From Closterium sp. NIES-65 (taxonomy: Eukaryota > Streptophyta > Zygnematophyceae > Desmidiales > Closteriaceae), in the NCBI GenBank assembly GCA_948144175.1, contig CANXME010002275.1:424001-488000 (forward strand): DNA of 64,000 bases. The letters run 5' to 3'. This document shows positions 18,585 through 31,200 of this stretch, piece after piece (the first letter of the stretch is position 1; each line of letters starts with the position of its first letter). The translations under genes and the position numbers were made by a program. The notes under the pieces were generated by a model that saw nothing but the letters and a program-made list of their open reading frames with translations, was not told where the DNA came from and searched no databases.

Positions 18585-20668
18585 GTGAGCCTGCGTCTCG
18601 TCCTGCGTCGCCTGTTCGTGCTGCTCGCACTAGCAGTCGTGCTCCGCGTCCACGTCTTCATGCGGTCCCAGGCACGCACCAGATGGTACTGCGTCCTTCC
18701 ACTGCTCCTCTGCGTGTCCCGTTGCCGTCTCCTCCAGAGTCCTCTCTTCCTGTTCTTGCTGACCCAGAGTCTGACTCTCTTCGTGCTGCCAGTCCTACTG
18801 TCATGCGTCTCCTGGCTACTGTTGTCACTGACCCTTCCTTTGAGTCCACTGATGCGTCGGCCCTAGTTGTTGAGCTTGTCGACTTTGCTGCTCGCTGTCC
18901 TCTAGACTACGCTACTAGTCTTGTTGCTGAGTCTGAGTCTGTCTGTCCTCCGTCCGTCGGGGGTGAGTATGCTCTTAGCACGGACGTTCTTGAGGACAAG
19001 CAGGAGGAGTTCCAGTGTTTTGCTGCTGCTTTGCCTCATCTCGTGTCCACGCTGATTGCCCTTGAGGGAGATCCGGATGCACGAGACATCCTGACTCCTC
19101 GATCGTACGCTGAGGCGATCGAGGGTCCCTACTCCTCACAGTGGTAGGTAGCCATGCACACAGAGATGGCTTCCTGGAAGTCCACAGACACCTACGTCGA
19201 CGAGGTTCCCCCACCTGGGGCGAACATCGTCAGTGGCATGTGGATTTTCAGGGTGAAGCGGCCGCCGGGTTCTCCGCCTGTCTTCAAGGCGCGTTACGTG
19301 GCTCGAGGCTTCAGTCAGCGGCAGGGAGTTGACTACTTTCAGACCTTCTCTCCCACCCCGAAGATGACCACTCTTCGGGTGCTGCTACACATAGCCGCTC
19401 AGCGCGACTACGAGCTTCACTCTCTTGACTTCAGCATAGCTTTCCTGCAGGGCAGCCTGCACGAGGAGATCTGGCTGCGCCGCCCACCTGGCTTCACTGG
19501 GTCGTTTCCTCCTGGTACCCAGTGGAGCCTCCGGCGGCCAGTCTACGGTCTCCGCCAGGCGCCCCGTGAGTGGCACGACACACTGAGGACTACACTTGCG
19601 GCTCTTGGGTTTGCTCCTTCTACAGCCGACCCGTCGCTGTTTCTGCGCACCGTCACCTCTTTGCCGCCGTTCTACATCCTCGTGTACGTCGACGACTTGG
19701 TCTTTGCCACTGCTGACACTGCTGGACTTACCCACATGAAGTCCGAGCTGCAGAAGAGACACACTTGCACAGACCTGGGTGAACTGCGCAGCTACCTTGG
19801 CTTGCAGATCACCTGGGACAGAGCACAGCGCACCATTACCCTGACTCCGTCACACATGGTGCAGCAAGTCCTTCAGCGCTTCCACTTCACATACTCCTCG
19901 CCTCAGGCCACTCCTCTGTCTACTTGCCACTCGCTCTCAGCTCTGCCTTCGGATGAGTCCGTAGAGCCGAGTGGCCCGTACCCAGAGCTTGTTGGCTGCC
20001 TCATGTACCTGATGACCTGCACATGACCTGACCTTGCATACCCTCTTAGCATCTTGGCACGCTATGTTGCTCGTGGGAGACATCGACCAGAGCACATGGC
20101 TGCAGCGAAGAGGGTGTTGCGCTACTTGTGCAGTACGTTGGGCATGGGGCTAATGCTTGGAGGGCGACGTTGAGTGGTCCTCACAGGTCACGCATACGCT
20201 TCTTGGTCTGACGACCAGGCTACGCAGCGGTTGTCACAGGGTTGCACCTTCAGCCTTGGCTCCGGCTCTGTTTCGTGGTGGTCTACCCGCTCGTCTTCTG
20301 TTCTCGGCTCCAGCTGTGAGGCTGAGATCTACGCGGGGGCCATGGCTGCACAGGAGCTACGTTGGCTCACCTACCTACTGACTGACCTAGGAGAGCCGCC
20401 TGGTTCTCCTCCAGTTCTATACGTAGACAACAAGGCCATGCTAGCCTTGTGTCGGGAGCACAGACTGGAGCACAGATCGAAGCACATTGCTCTTCGCTAC
20501 TTCCTTGCTCGTGAGCTGCAGCAGCGTGGTCAGCTGCACCTTGCTTACGTGGCCTCTGAGGTCAACACTGCTGATATCTTAACCAAGGCACTTCCGCCTG
20601 GTGATCATCAGCGCTTCTGTACGATGCTAGGTCTTGTGCCTACTTGGCCTCACTTGCTCACTTCTTGA
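18585..20668 (+). pseudogene. Copia element A, reverse transcriptase and RNase H part
   Basis: This continues A after the E insertion, starting with the second copy of the GTGAG target duplication. It has the Pro-rich linker, then reverse transcriptase (WIFRVKRPPG about 19240, PREWHDTLRTT about 19560, YVDDLVF about 19690), then RNase H (VVLTGHAYASWSDD about 20175, SCEAEIYAG about 20320, YVDNKAML about 20420) and the C-terminal stop at 20668. In-frame stops occur at about 19146 (after SSQW), about 20024 (in the CTRPDLAY motif, Arg to stop) and about 20172. The YVDD active-site motif is intact but the frame is dead. Confidence 0.9.
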
Positions 20669-20865
20669 CCTTGCTTGTACTGTGATGTTTCTATACCTGC
20701 ACTTGCCTGTTTACCTTTATATATGATCTTGCATGTGAACTGGCCTTGTGGCCTTGCTCTTGTGCTCGGACTGTGTGGTGACGTTGTGATCCACCCTGAG
20801 CTTGCTTTGCTTTGCTTGACTGGTCTTGTGACCACTTGTTCTCCCCCACTTTGCCTATGGGGGTG

Positions 20866-20990
20866 TGTCAAACTCATATGCTATAGTCTGTTTAGGCTGT
20901 AGTGGGGTAGACCATATGGGGTACAACATTTCTAGGTTTTCCTACTTGTACCCACCTCTTTCCTAGTTCATTCATTCCTCATTCTTCACA
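20866..20990 (+). repeat. 3' LTR of Copia A (125 bp)
   Basis: It begins TGTCAAACTCATATGC after the polypurine-like CCTATGGGGGTG and ends CATTCTTCACA. It is related to the LTR of B. The 5' LTR lies left of the window. Confidence 0.85.
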
Positions 20991-21866
20991 GGTCTATCAC
21001 TTGAAAACCAGGTAGCCCTCCGCTTCGATGGCGAGGTGTGTTTCACAACACAACCCCCGCCTGAAATTTCCCTGCTCTTGATTGGCTATACAAATTCGCC
21101 AATCCCCTCCCCAACCCAACCTCACGAAATTATCGCGGAGTCGCCGAGGGTTGTTTCTCAACCGAAAATCTTCACGAAACTGGCGGATTTCGCCAGTTCC
21201 GTTTGACCAGCTCGCACCTACTGATTTCGGAAGAGGGTTTTTCGTAAGCAAATAAGTGTGCGTCGTTGGGTGTGCATCTTAAATAACCCCAAAATATACC
21301 GCGAAGTATGTATACCGCCGCTTTAACCCACAGGGGCAACGACCTGTCAATCTGCCGCGGTATGCCAACACATCCTGACTAGACGCGCAGCTTGTAAATT
21401 ACTTGAGAGTCGACAGAATCAAAAAGGAATGGGTGCGCTTCAAAATCGAAACTCATTACTGTTATTAGCAGGTTTCAAAATTGAAATAATGCATGCGCTA
21501 TAAAAAATCAGGGTTTCACTGGGGAGCGCTTAGTTTTGAGTTCTGGCCATAAGCGCCATGCTCCAGATATAAGCGCAGGCGCCTTTAATAGGACGACGCT
21601 TATATCCGGGGCCATGCGGTATTTATATTGTCGGCCCAGGATCACCATATATCAATGTTTCCATCTCCCCGCTCCTTCCCATTCCTGTTTCCGATATGCA
21701 TTGTTATTCAACGTTGAGAATAGAATCCTGCTCTTAAAAACGAATCATTATCAATCGTACAGAACAGATGGGCTGAGTTTCTGGGGATGCATGCTCATGG
21801 CACACATTTGGATACATACTGTACACACTTCTATATAAAACCAAATCAGGTTATCATAACAGTTTT
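20991..21866. other. Sequence between Copia A and the receptor kinase stop codon
   Basis: About 880 bp of moderate-GC DNA without a credible gene or repeat array. The right part should hold the 3' untranslated region of the minus-strand receptor kinase gene. I could not identify a polyadenylation signal with confidence. Confidence 0.5.
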
Positions 21867-22229
21867 TCACAAGCTTTCGAGCTGTTCTGCAGGCCATCGT
21901 GTCTGCTCAATGACAGCCGTTGCGTCACCCTCATGCATGACTTGCTCATTCAGCAATGCAAGGTCCTCCTCCATGCTCCTCCGTAACTGCTGACTCGACA
22001 GCTTCTCGTCTACCCTCGCTGCAGCTCGCGCTCTCGCGTCCCCACCTCCTACCTCCTCTCGTATAATTTCCAGGTATTGGGCCACTCGGGACATGGAGGG
22101 GCGGGAGGCGGTGGGCATGGCAGTGCAGGTGACAGCGAGGTGGGCAAGGCGAATGGTGATGTCATCAGGTGCTTCCATGCGCGGATCCCTGAGGGGTGAT
22201 GTCTTCCCTTCTGCCATGAGATCCGTTGC
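21867..22229 (-). CDS. Receptor kinase exon K6: kinase C-lobe end and tail
   Basis: The acceptor is CCCAG before GCAACGG. It encodes ATDLMAEGK, then [19 protein letters not shown], the subdomain XI pattern with the conserved Arg-Pro, then a charged tail of about 65 residues rich in Glu, Arg and Gln, likely helical. The stop is TGA at 21867-21869. It begins in phase 0, matching K5. Confidence 0.88.
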   Translation of the reverse strand, partial: ATDLMAEGKTSPLRDPRMEAPDDITIRLAHLAVTCTAMPTASRPSMSRVAQYLEIIREEVGGGDARARAAARVDEKLSSQQLRRSMEEDLALLNEQVMHEGDATAVIEQTRWPAEQLESL

Positions 22230-25200
22230 CTGGGATGTGTGGCAGGACAGACACAATGGGGGTGGGGGGCAGGAAACACATGATGGAGGGCTGGAAGATA
22301 CATGATAGAGGGCGGTATGATCAGGAGTGGGAGAATGCATGACACGGGCGGGAAGCACATGACAGGGGCACAACAGGTGAAGGGAGCCCTGAAGAGTACG
22401 AGCGTAAGCAGTTGCGATTCGAGCATTAAAGAAAGAACAGTGCAGACACTGATGTGCGGAAGCGGGAATAGGAAACACACCCATTTAAAACACACCCATC
22501 TAAAGACACATCCATTCGAAGACACACCCATTTGGAGATGGAGATTGGCTCGTGGCTGTCACAGGCGTCTGACTGAGTGGCTGGGCTGATCGCACTGATG
22601 GTGGCTCCTCTTCCTGATAGCATCACCAGCATGAGCACGCCAAAGCTGCACCACGAAACACATCCAGGAACAAGAAAGGGATAGCTCCCCTCAAATGAAG
22701 GCCATGGTCACGAACGCACAAATAGCTCCCCACAGACGAGTTCTTGGTGGCAAGGGCCACGAAGGTTTGTGGCATTGATGGTGGCTCCTCTGCCAGAAAG
22801 AATTACCACCATGATGCTAAGGTGAACCATGAAACACATTCAACTGTGAAACACGAAATGAAACAAGGAGGCAAGGATCGACTCATGTTATACGCTCGAA
22901 AAGCTATGGGAAAGAAGCATTGGCAAGCACCACCTCACAATGGGAGGAGAGAAAACAAGTGGGGGCAGATGGCAATAGATGGAAGAAAAACTAGCTATTT
23001 TGGGATGTTGGAGCGCGCATTAAGCCTCAACCCTCGCGTATCTCATTCTTTGATTGAACGTGCATTCGGCAAAGTAGAGGCTGTGGTTCGACCCATGATG
23101 CCCTCAAAATCACTGTTTGGCACGTGTCGTCTACGTCACTGTACAATTGCACATCGCAGCCCACCAGTGACGGTGGTGGTGTCACTTGGCTTAAAAACTG
23201 GCATTCATATCTGCACTGCACCTGTAAACGTCAGCAGTGGTGGTGGCGTTATGCGTGAGCGAGTAAGCAGGGTCCACATAGCCCACCGTTCCCAGCACTC
23301 GCGTGAAGCCCGTTGCCGTGCCCTCCCCCACGTGCACAAGCCCAAAGTCTGCCACCTTCGCCTGAGAAGGACGGGCACGGGAGGCAAGACGAGAGGCGGA
23401 GGAGGATTAGGGAAACATGGTTTCATATGATTCAGACAGGATGAGATTATCTGATTGGGAGTGTGGTTTGATATGATTCGAAGATGGTTGTAACACCTGA
23501 CCACCGCGCCTGCACTCCCTTCGATACGGGGTCTTTTAAAGCCCAAAACGAATGGAAGAACCACGAACGCCTTATCATGCGGAGAAAGTGTCTTGCCAAA
23601 ATCTCATCACTGCACCGCACCGCACCTGCATGTGGGCGTCAAGGAGAATGTTGGCTGGCTTGATGTCGCGGTGCACGAGGCCAAAGCTGTGGAGATACTC
23701 CAACCCACGTGCCACCCCTAGTAGGATGCCCATCCGCTGCTGCAGAGTCAAACTCGTGGGCGCATCTGGAGAATGGCAGAGCAGAGGCAAGCATTGGAGG
23801 GTAGCAGCATTGGAGGGAAGCAGCATTGGAGGGAAGCAGCATTGGAGGGAAGCAGCATTGGAGGGTAGCAGCATTGGAGGGAAGCAGCATTGGAGGGAAG
23901 CAGCATTGGAGTCGCTGCTTTGCACAGGAACAGGACCCAGAAGCAATTAGCAACTCGTATGAGGAAGGCCAACCCAGTTTTGCCGAGTCAAACTTGCGGG
24001 GTCAAATGTGAACTGTAAGACATGGGAACTTTTGAGACATGGGAACCGGCATCAGCGTCTCAATTGTGTACTGTAAGACATGGGAACCGGCATCAGCGTG
24101 ATTGGCACTTCACTCTCACCGTGGTCGGAGCTTCCACTGCGCCTGCATTCGCCAACTTGGAGCTGGCAGGTGGTTTACAAGCCATGGCTTGGCCACTGGC
24201 TCTTGTGGATAGAGCATAGAAGCACTTCAGCCTCTCTTTATCCTACACGTCTGATCCCTCTATTCACACAGATGACTCATGGTTGACACAGCACACAACA
24301 AGAAGGACCAGATAATACCTGGGGCGATCCAGCTGCTACACAACAGAGGACCGGGCAGTACCTGGGGCGATCCACGTGCTACACAACAAAATGGACGGGA
24401 TGGTACCTGGGCCAATCCAGTGGCGCAGGTCGCCGTTGGCGATGAACTCGTAGACGAGAATGTTCTCCACCCGCGTGTTCACATGGCCTCCCACTGCATA
24501 CCCCAGCAGCCGCACCAGATTTGGATGGTGCTTCGTTGCCATCTGCGCCACCTGTGGTAGAGCATAGGAGAGAGGATAGGAAGGAAGGAAGAATTGACGC
24601 AAGTGCTTCGTTGCCATCTGCGCCACCTGTGGTTGTGCAAAAGAAGAGAGAGGGGGAGGAAGGAAGGAGGGAATGACAGTAGTGCATGTTGACTACAAAC
24701 AAGTGCATGAGGACAGAGAGAGGCAAGCCTTTAGAGTCGACTCAAAGTCCAGCTGAGGCACTTGCATAAGATAATGAACAGAGAATAACCGAGACTGGTA
24801 CAGACAGACTCGTGAGACACCTGAAGCTTCGTGACCATCTGATTTGTAAGCGCGAGGCCAAAAGATTGGAGAACAGCAAAGGGACTGACGTGGACAGAAC
24901 CCAGGTAAATCGGTTTTCGATGCACACAGAAATGTTGTCATAAAAAAATTCACACACGTCTTGTGTGTCAACGCTTTCATCATTACATGTCATTCAAATA
25001 TTCCCCAGTTTTATTCCTTTTTTGTTGGAGTAGCCTAACTTCTGCTCTGTACTGGCTATATATATTATTGATATTCTTTAGAGTTGGTTTCATCCTAGGT
25101 TTGACTCATGCGTGGTTTCCTACAAGAAACATGCCCTAGGTCCGGATGGGGTTTTGCCCCGACCTATTTTACACCCTTGTACCTTCACAAGCCTAGTACA

Positions 25201-28200
25201 CTTTTCCTCTCATTGATTTTGGCTCCTAGCGTTCGTAACACACTTTCTCCTTCCCCTAACTCCTTGTGAAGTGAAGTTCCTGTTAGGGTGACCCACGGTT
25301 TTTGCCAAGGCAAACGGTCTGAGCCGTGGAAAGTCGAAAGAAGAGTTCATTAAGGCATGGCTGATCATGATACCTTCTTGGTGTATAGAGGTTTGACTTT
25401 TCTTAGAACACTCTGTTTCAGTATTTTCGTGCTTTCTACTTTTCTTTCAATCCTCCTTTCTTTCTTTGGCTTTCTTTCTTTCAGAAGTGTGGCACACACA
25501 CAATATTGAAGAGAAGGACAAGAATATTCGACAGTAGACAGGCCGAAGAAATATATATCTACACACATATGTATACACACACATAAATATATACATTTAT
25601 ATGCATATATATTTACACGCACACACATATGTATATGTCACCATGCTTAAGATGGCAAAATCCCACAAAAACGTATCCCCTAGTCGCCCTTGCTTGTCTC
25701 AAGGCAGGAGATACCCCGTATGGTACACTTCTTCAAAGGGGTATAGTTTCAAGGCGCCCCACAAATAGTCGTGCCGAGGGTGGCCCACCTCTCTGTGGAA
25801 GCCAGCTGTGTTGGCTTGACGCACCTCTCTGTGGAAGCCAGCTGTGTTGGCTTGACGCACCTCTCTGTGGAAGTCAGCGGTGATGACTTTGGCGCGCTTC
25901 ACGGCCCACAGCGTGGAGCCATCCTCGGGGCACACCCCGCGGTACACGTCTCCATATGACCCCGACCCCAGCAGGCACTCCTTGGACCAGTTGTTGGTTG
26001 CACGGGCCACCAGCGCCAGCGAGTACCGCCGACATGGTGTTGTGTTCCCTAACTGTGGGCTGGGGGAGTCTGTATGTGGGCAGCATGGCATGGTCGGTAA
26101 ATGCCAGTGTTTTTTTTTTTTTTTTTTGTGAGAAGTAGTAACACAGCTGAGAACACAACTGTTTTGCAAGATACGTTAGAGAAATGATATGGAGTTGATA
26201 TGGTGCTCATTGCTAAAATCTGATAGACTTGAGGTGGTTCTCACGCACCTGCCTGTGCTCCCATCCCATGACAAAAGGCAAACATGTAACATACCTACCT
26301 CTTGTGAAAATCTTGAAGCGGGTGGCAAGCCACCAAGCTGAGGCGAGCAGGAGAAGCAAGAGCAGAAGGGCTGCTATCACAATCCCAATGACAGCTCCCA
26401 CAGACAGGCCGGATTGGGAGGAGGGAGCGGATGAGGTGGAGGAGGGCAAGGAGGAGGAGGAGGGATTGACGGGTTGATTGGGTGATGGGGATGGGGATGG
26501 TGGAGGGGAGGCCACGCTTGGTGATGGGGGTGGGGCTGCTGCAGAGGGACACATGCACAGGCACACCAGACTCACAAGCATTCAAACACCAGAACCACAA
26601 GTGTTGAAGCACCAGAATAACAAGTTGAGAAAATAGTGTTCCGGCTGTGCGCGCATGAGGCTGGAGTAGAATAAAAGGCACAACTTGGCGTTGGCTGGCA
26701 TGACGTGGTGTTGGCTGGCATGGCGTGGCGTTGGCTGGCATGACGTGGCGTTGGCTGGCATGATGTGGCATTGACTGGCATGACGTGGCGTTGGCTGGCA
26801 TGACGTGGCATTGGCTGGCATGACTTAGCATTGATTGGCAGGGAAATGGCATTGAGAGTGGCGTGACTTCGCATCTATTGGTGGAATGGCATTGGCTGGC
26901 ATGGGTGGGTGGGACTTTACACTTGATCGGCGCGGTTTTACTTGGCAGAGCCTAGTTCTGACTGGCAACGCTCCAACCAGCTCACCTTCATCTATAGTAC
27001 ACGTGGCACAGAAGCTCATGCAGTCGTAGCAAAAGCACCCTTTGGGACGACTCATGCAGCCTTAACAGAAGCACCCTCTAGGGTCCACTCATGCAGTCGT
27101 AACAGAAGCACCCTTAACGGTTGACTCATGCAGTCGTAACAGAAGCACCCTTTAGGGTCGACTCATCGGAAGCACACTTTGGGTCGACTCATTCAGTCGT
27201 AGCAAAAGCACCCTTTGGGTCGGCTCAAAAACTGTAATGCCCCAAAACAAATGAAATGCTCACATTCATCACTTGTGCACGTGGCACAGAAGCCATGGCA
27301 GTCTTGACAGAAAGCACTGTAGTTCCTTTGCTGAACCACACAGCTGGAAGCATTTGGAGGGCAAGTGAGACCCGAACCTGATATTTCACTATTGGATGGA
27401 AGGAGATGGTGGATGGAGGGGGGTGAAACAGGGCGAGGGGGGTGAAACAGGGCGAGGGGGGTGAAACAGGGCGAGGGGGGTGAAACAGGGCGAGGGGGGT
27501 GAAACAGGGCGAGGGTTATCACACGCATCGAAGGGGAATGCCAAAGCATGATGAGAACACAGGAAAGGGATGGCAAATACAAGGATGTGTCTTATGCATG
27601 TGACATGCAGCCTGCAATAGGAAAGGAAAAGCAAGAGGACATGATGGTGAAAGCAAGAGGAGATGATGGTGAAAGCAAGAGGACATGATGGTGAAAGCAA
27701 GAGGACATGATGGTGAAAGCAAGAGGACAAGATGGTGAAAGCAAGAGGACATGTTGGTGAAAGCAAGAGGACATGATGGTGAAAGCAAGAGGACATGATG
27801 GTGAAAGCTAGAGGACATAATGGTGAAAGCTAGAGGACATGATGGTGAGAGCAAGAGGACATGATGGTCAGAGCACCCAGCACAGCAGGTCACTCACAGA
27901 AAGATGAGGCCTTCGGAGCCGCCAAGAGCAGCAGGTACCGGGCCTGAGAAATTGTTGTCACTGAGGTATCTGCAATGCAATAGACGCGCAACCAGACACC
28001 ATCCAAGACAATGGAAGGAGCGGCACGAATGTGTTGAGCGGCATGTGCAGACGGTTGGATGCGGTGTGGAGGAGCAAAAACGACAGCAACCAAAACCTAA
28101 TCCGGTAAAAAACACAATAGTGGCAATATGCTGAACTCTATTGGTGGCCAGCGCCCCATATCCCCAACAACAGCCCGGAGGTTGTTTCCAGGAGGGGCGG

Positions 28201-31200
28201 GGGGGAGAGGGGTTTGGGGAGACAGAAAAGCGTGGGAAGGATGTGGGTGGTGTGGACGGCACTGCATGTGGCTGTGCGTTATAGAGGGTGCACACATAAC
28301 ACAACCACATGGTACACACATAACACAAACACATGGTACATGTACAAGAGCACACATAACACAAACACATGGTACATGTACAAGAGCACACATAACACAA
28401 ACACATGGTACATGTAGACAGCGCAGCAGACGAGAGGAGCAGCACAGAGCATCACACGCACAACCTCATTTGAAGGTAAGTTTCGTGCAAGATTGCAACG
28501 AACACATGGGTTGTTTGCAGCAGAGCAGCACAGGTCACACTGGCAATGCAACGGACAGTCCTGATGCAATGAATGCCGTGAGTGCATGTATGTATCACTC
28601 CACCCTCAGGCATAGGATGCAACTGGGGTACTGCTCAGTGCTCATGTCACTACCACAGAGCAGGTTGGCAATAGTCACTCTCTTTGCAATGCACTCACAG
28701 CCATCCAATGCTGGACATCTCTGTAATCCACAGAGGAAATGAGCCACTCAGGTTGTTGTGGCTGAGGAACCTGTGGAAGAGCCAAATGATTCAAATGAGC
28801 CAAATGATTTAAATGAGCCAAATAATTCAAATGAGCCAAATGATTTAAATGAGCCAAATAATTCAAATGAGCCAAATGATTCAAATGAGCCAAATGATTC
28901 AAATTAGCAAAATGATTCCAATGAGCCAAATGATTCAAATGAGCCAAATGATTCGAATGAGCCAAATGATTCAAATGAGCCAAATGAACCAAATGTGAAT
29001 CGGCACATAGGTACATAGATCCATGTCCTCATGCATGAACCAAATGGATACTATGTCCTATAAGCACATAGATCCATGTCCCCATGCATGCATGCACCCA
29101 TTCATCCACGTCCCATGCATGCATCCATGCGTCCATGTCCCCATGCACCCACGTGCCCCTGCTGCCTTGTGAATCGCGACGCACAGCTGAAACAAGCCAG
29201 AGAGGCGCGAGAGGCTGGTGGGGAGGGTGCCGGTCAAGTGGTTGTTGGAGAGATCCCTGCCAGCTCATGCAACGCAGTCAAAGACGGCACACACAGTAAC
29301 AGACGGCACCCACAGTGACAGACGGCACACACAGTGACAGACGGCACCCACAGTGACAGACGGCATGGCACAGAGTGATGGCGCTTCTCCAGTGATAAGA
29401 AGGTACAACCGACAGACCTACACGGCATGGAGTGGAAGGCACACCGAGTTGGAATGGCATGTTGTGGGGGTGCGAGAGAGGGGAGGGAATGTAATCAAAA
29501 CAAGGGTATGAGAGAGGGGAGGGAATGCAATCAAAACAACCCTGAGAGTCTGGTTCCCACCATGGCTGTAGGATGAAGACGATTGAAGGTGGGAATCCAG
29601 ATTGGAGGAATCATTGAGCGATCTCACAATTTCCGAATATCCTTCATGTTGCCAATGCCCTCGGGGATGGTTCCCTCCAGCTGGTTGTCTGACAAGTCCC
29701 TGCAACACACTCGTCAGCGTTGTGAGACACATCATTGAGAGCTTGTTCACAGCCTTGTCCCTGCAACACACTCGTCTGCCCCGTCATTCACATCATCGAT
29801 CATCGGCTGTTCGTTCCTACTGCACGAGTGGAGGGGAGGGGAGGTGGCGCCGTGCACAGCAGATACTCTCGTGAAACAAGAGCATGAGCAGAGGTGGGAA
29901 GGTGTTGGGAGCAAGCACGTGATGTTGCCCCTCTGGTCATGTATTGCTGCGAGAGGAGAAACGAAACAAAAGGAAGTGTATACTCTCTAGAAGTGTACTG
30001 CTGCCCCTCTCACCTCCCTGCATCAGCTGCAAGGGAAACCTGCAATGAGAGGGTGGCGTTGGAAATACTAATAGGCTGTTTTTGAGACAAAGCACAAACA
30101 AATAATCAAACCGAACCAGTTTTGTTTTGGGGCTCTTGAACTCGAACAAGTTCCACCTGGCAGGCACTGATTTGCCGTTCGAGGTTCGACCCTTATGGGT
30201 AGGTAGAACTGAGCCAGCTTGAACCGAACCAGAGCCGGTTCGGTTCAAATTGGTCCAGGTTCGGTGCGACCAGAACATTCTCTACAAAAAAACATAGCTA
30301 CGATTGTGGCCCCAGCCTCAAAAAAACTTAGCTAGGCAGATACAGACACCTAAACTACCGTGGCAAAACGAAGAGAAGATACAGTAAGGGTTCGGATTGT
30401 TGCTCATGCCTTGAGACGTCTCATGTGAGAAATTTTTTCAACTCGCAGAAGTCTCAGGACCAACATATGTTGAGGGGGTTCGACAATGGTGGTACTGACA
30501 GGCTGCTGAGCTTGTTAAAATACATTGTGTAGCATGCCAACACATGTGACTGTACGCCAATTGTGGTGTACAGTTGGGTTGGGACTACACCCAACTTTGG
30601 GTGTAGTCTTGCACTTTGGGGTGCCAATCCACCCAATTGTGGTGGAGCCCCCAAATGCAACCCTCTTGACTTGTGGGTACCTCACTTCCCACAATTGAGG
30701 CTTCCCCAAGCCAAGTGGGCCTAGGGTTGCCTCACTTCTACAAAGTGTGGGCAACCCAACCCACTTGACCAATGGTTCCCTCACTTCCCAAAGTGAGGTC
30801 AACCCAACCTATGGTCACTTTGATCCTTCCCTTCCATTCTCCTCTTCCAACCTTCTCTTCCAAACTATGTATGCTAGGTTGTGACTCTAATTCAATCACT
30901 TGTTCAATCCACAATCTTCACATGGTATAGAGCTAGTTGTTCCTAAGCCTTTTTTTTCCCTCCCTTCAAGTCTTCTTTTTTTTTTCCATGGGCCCACCCC
31001 ACAGCCACAAACCCCCTACGTGTGGCTCAACCTAGCATCCCCGTGGCACGACCTACGCCGTCGCCACTCTTCACTCCCCCCTTTTTTTTTCCCGCCGCCG
31101 CGCCTTCTCTGGCGCCGCCTGCGCATCCCGCCGCGACGCCTCATCGCCGCCTCCTCCTCCCCCTGCAGCGACCCCCCCGTCGCCGTCTCCCTCCCGCCGC

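Noticed and set aside
22744..23430. 228-codon plus-strand frame
   Set aside because: Antisense to kinase exon K4 and the K5 duplicate; no recognisable domain.
25023..25238. Possible solo LTR (TGTTGGAGTAGCC to TTCGTAACA)
   Set aside because: Ends look right and a TATATATA stretch is present, but the flanks (TTTTT and CACTT) give no target duplication and no second copy exists here.
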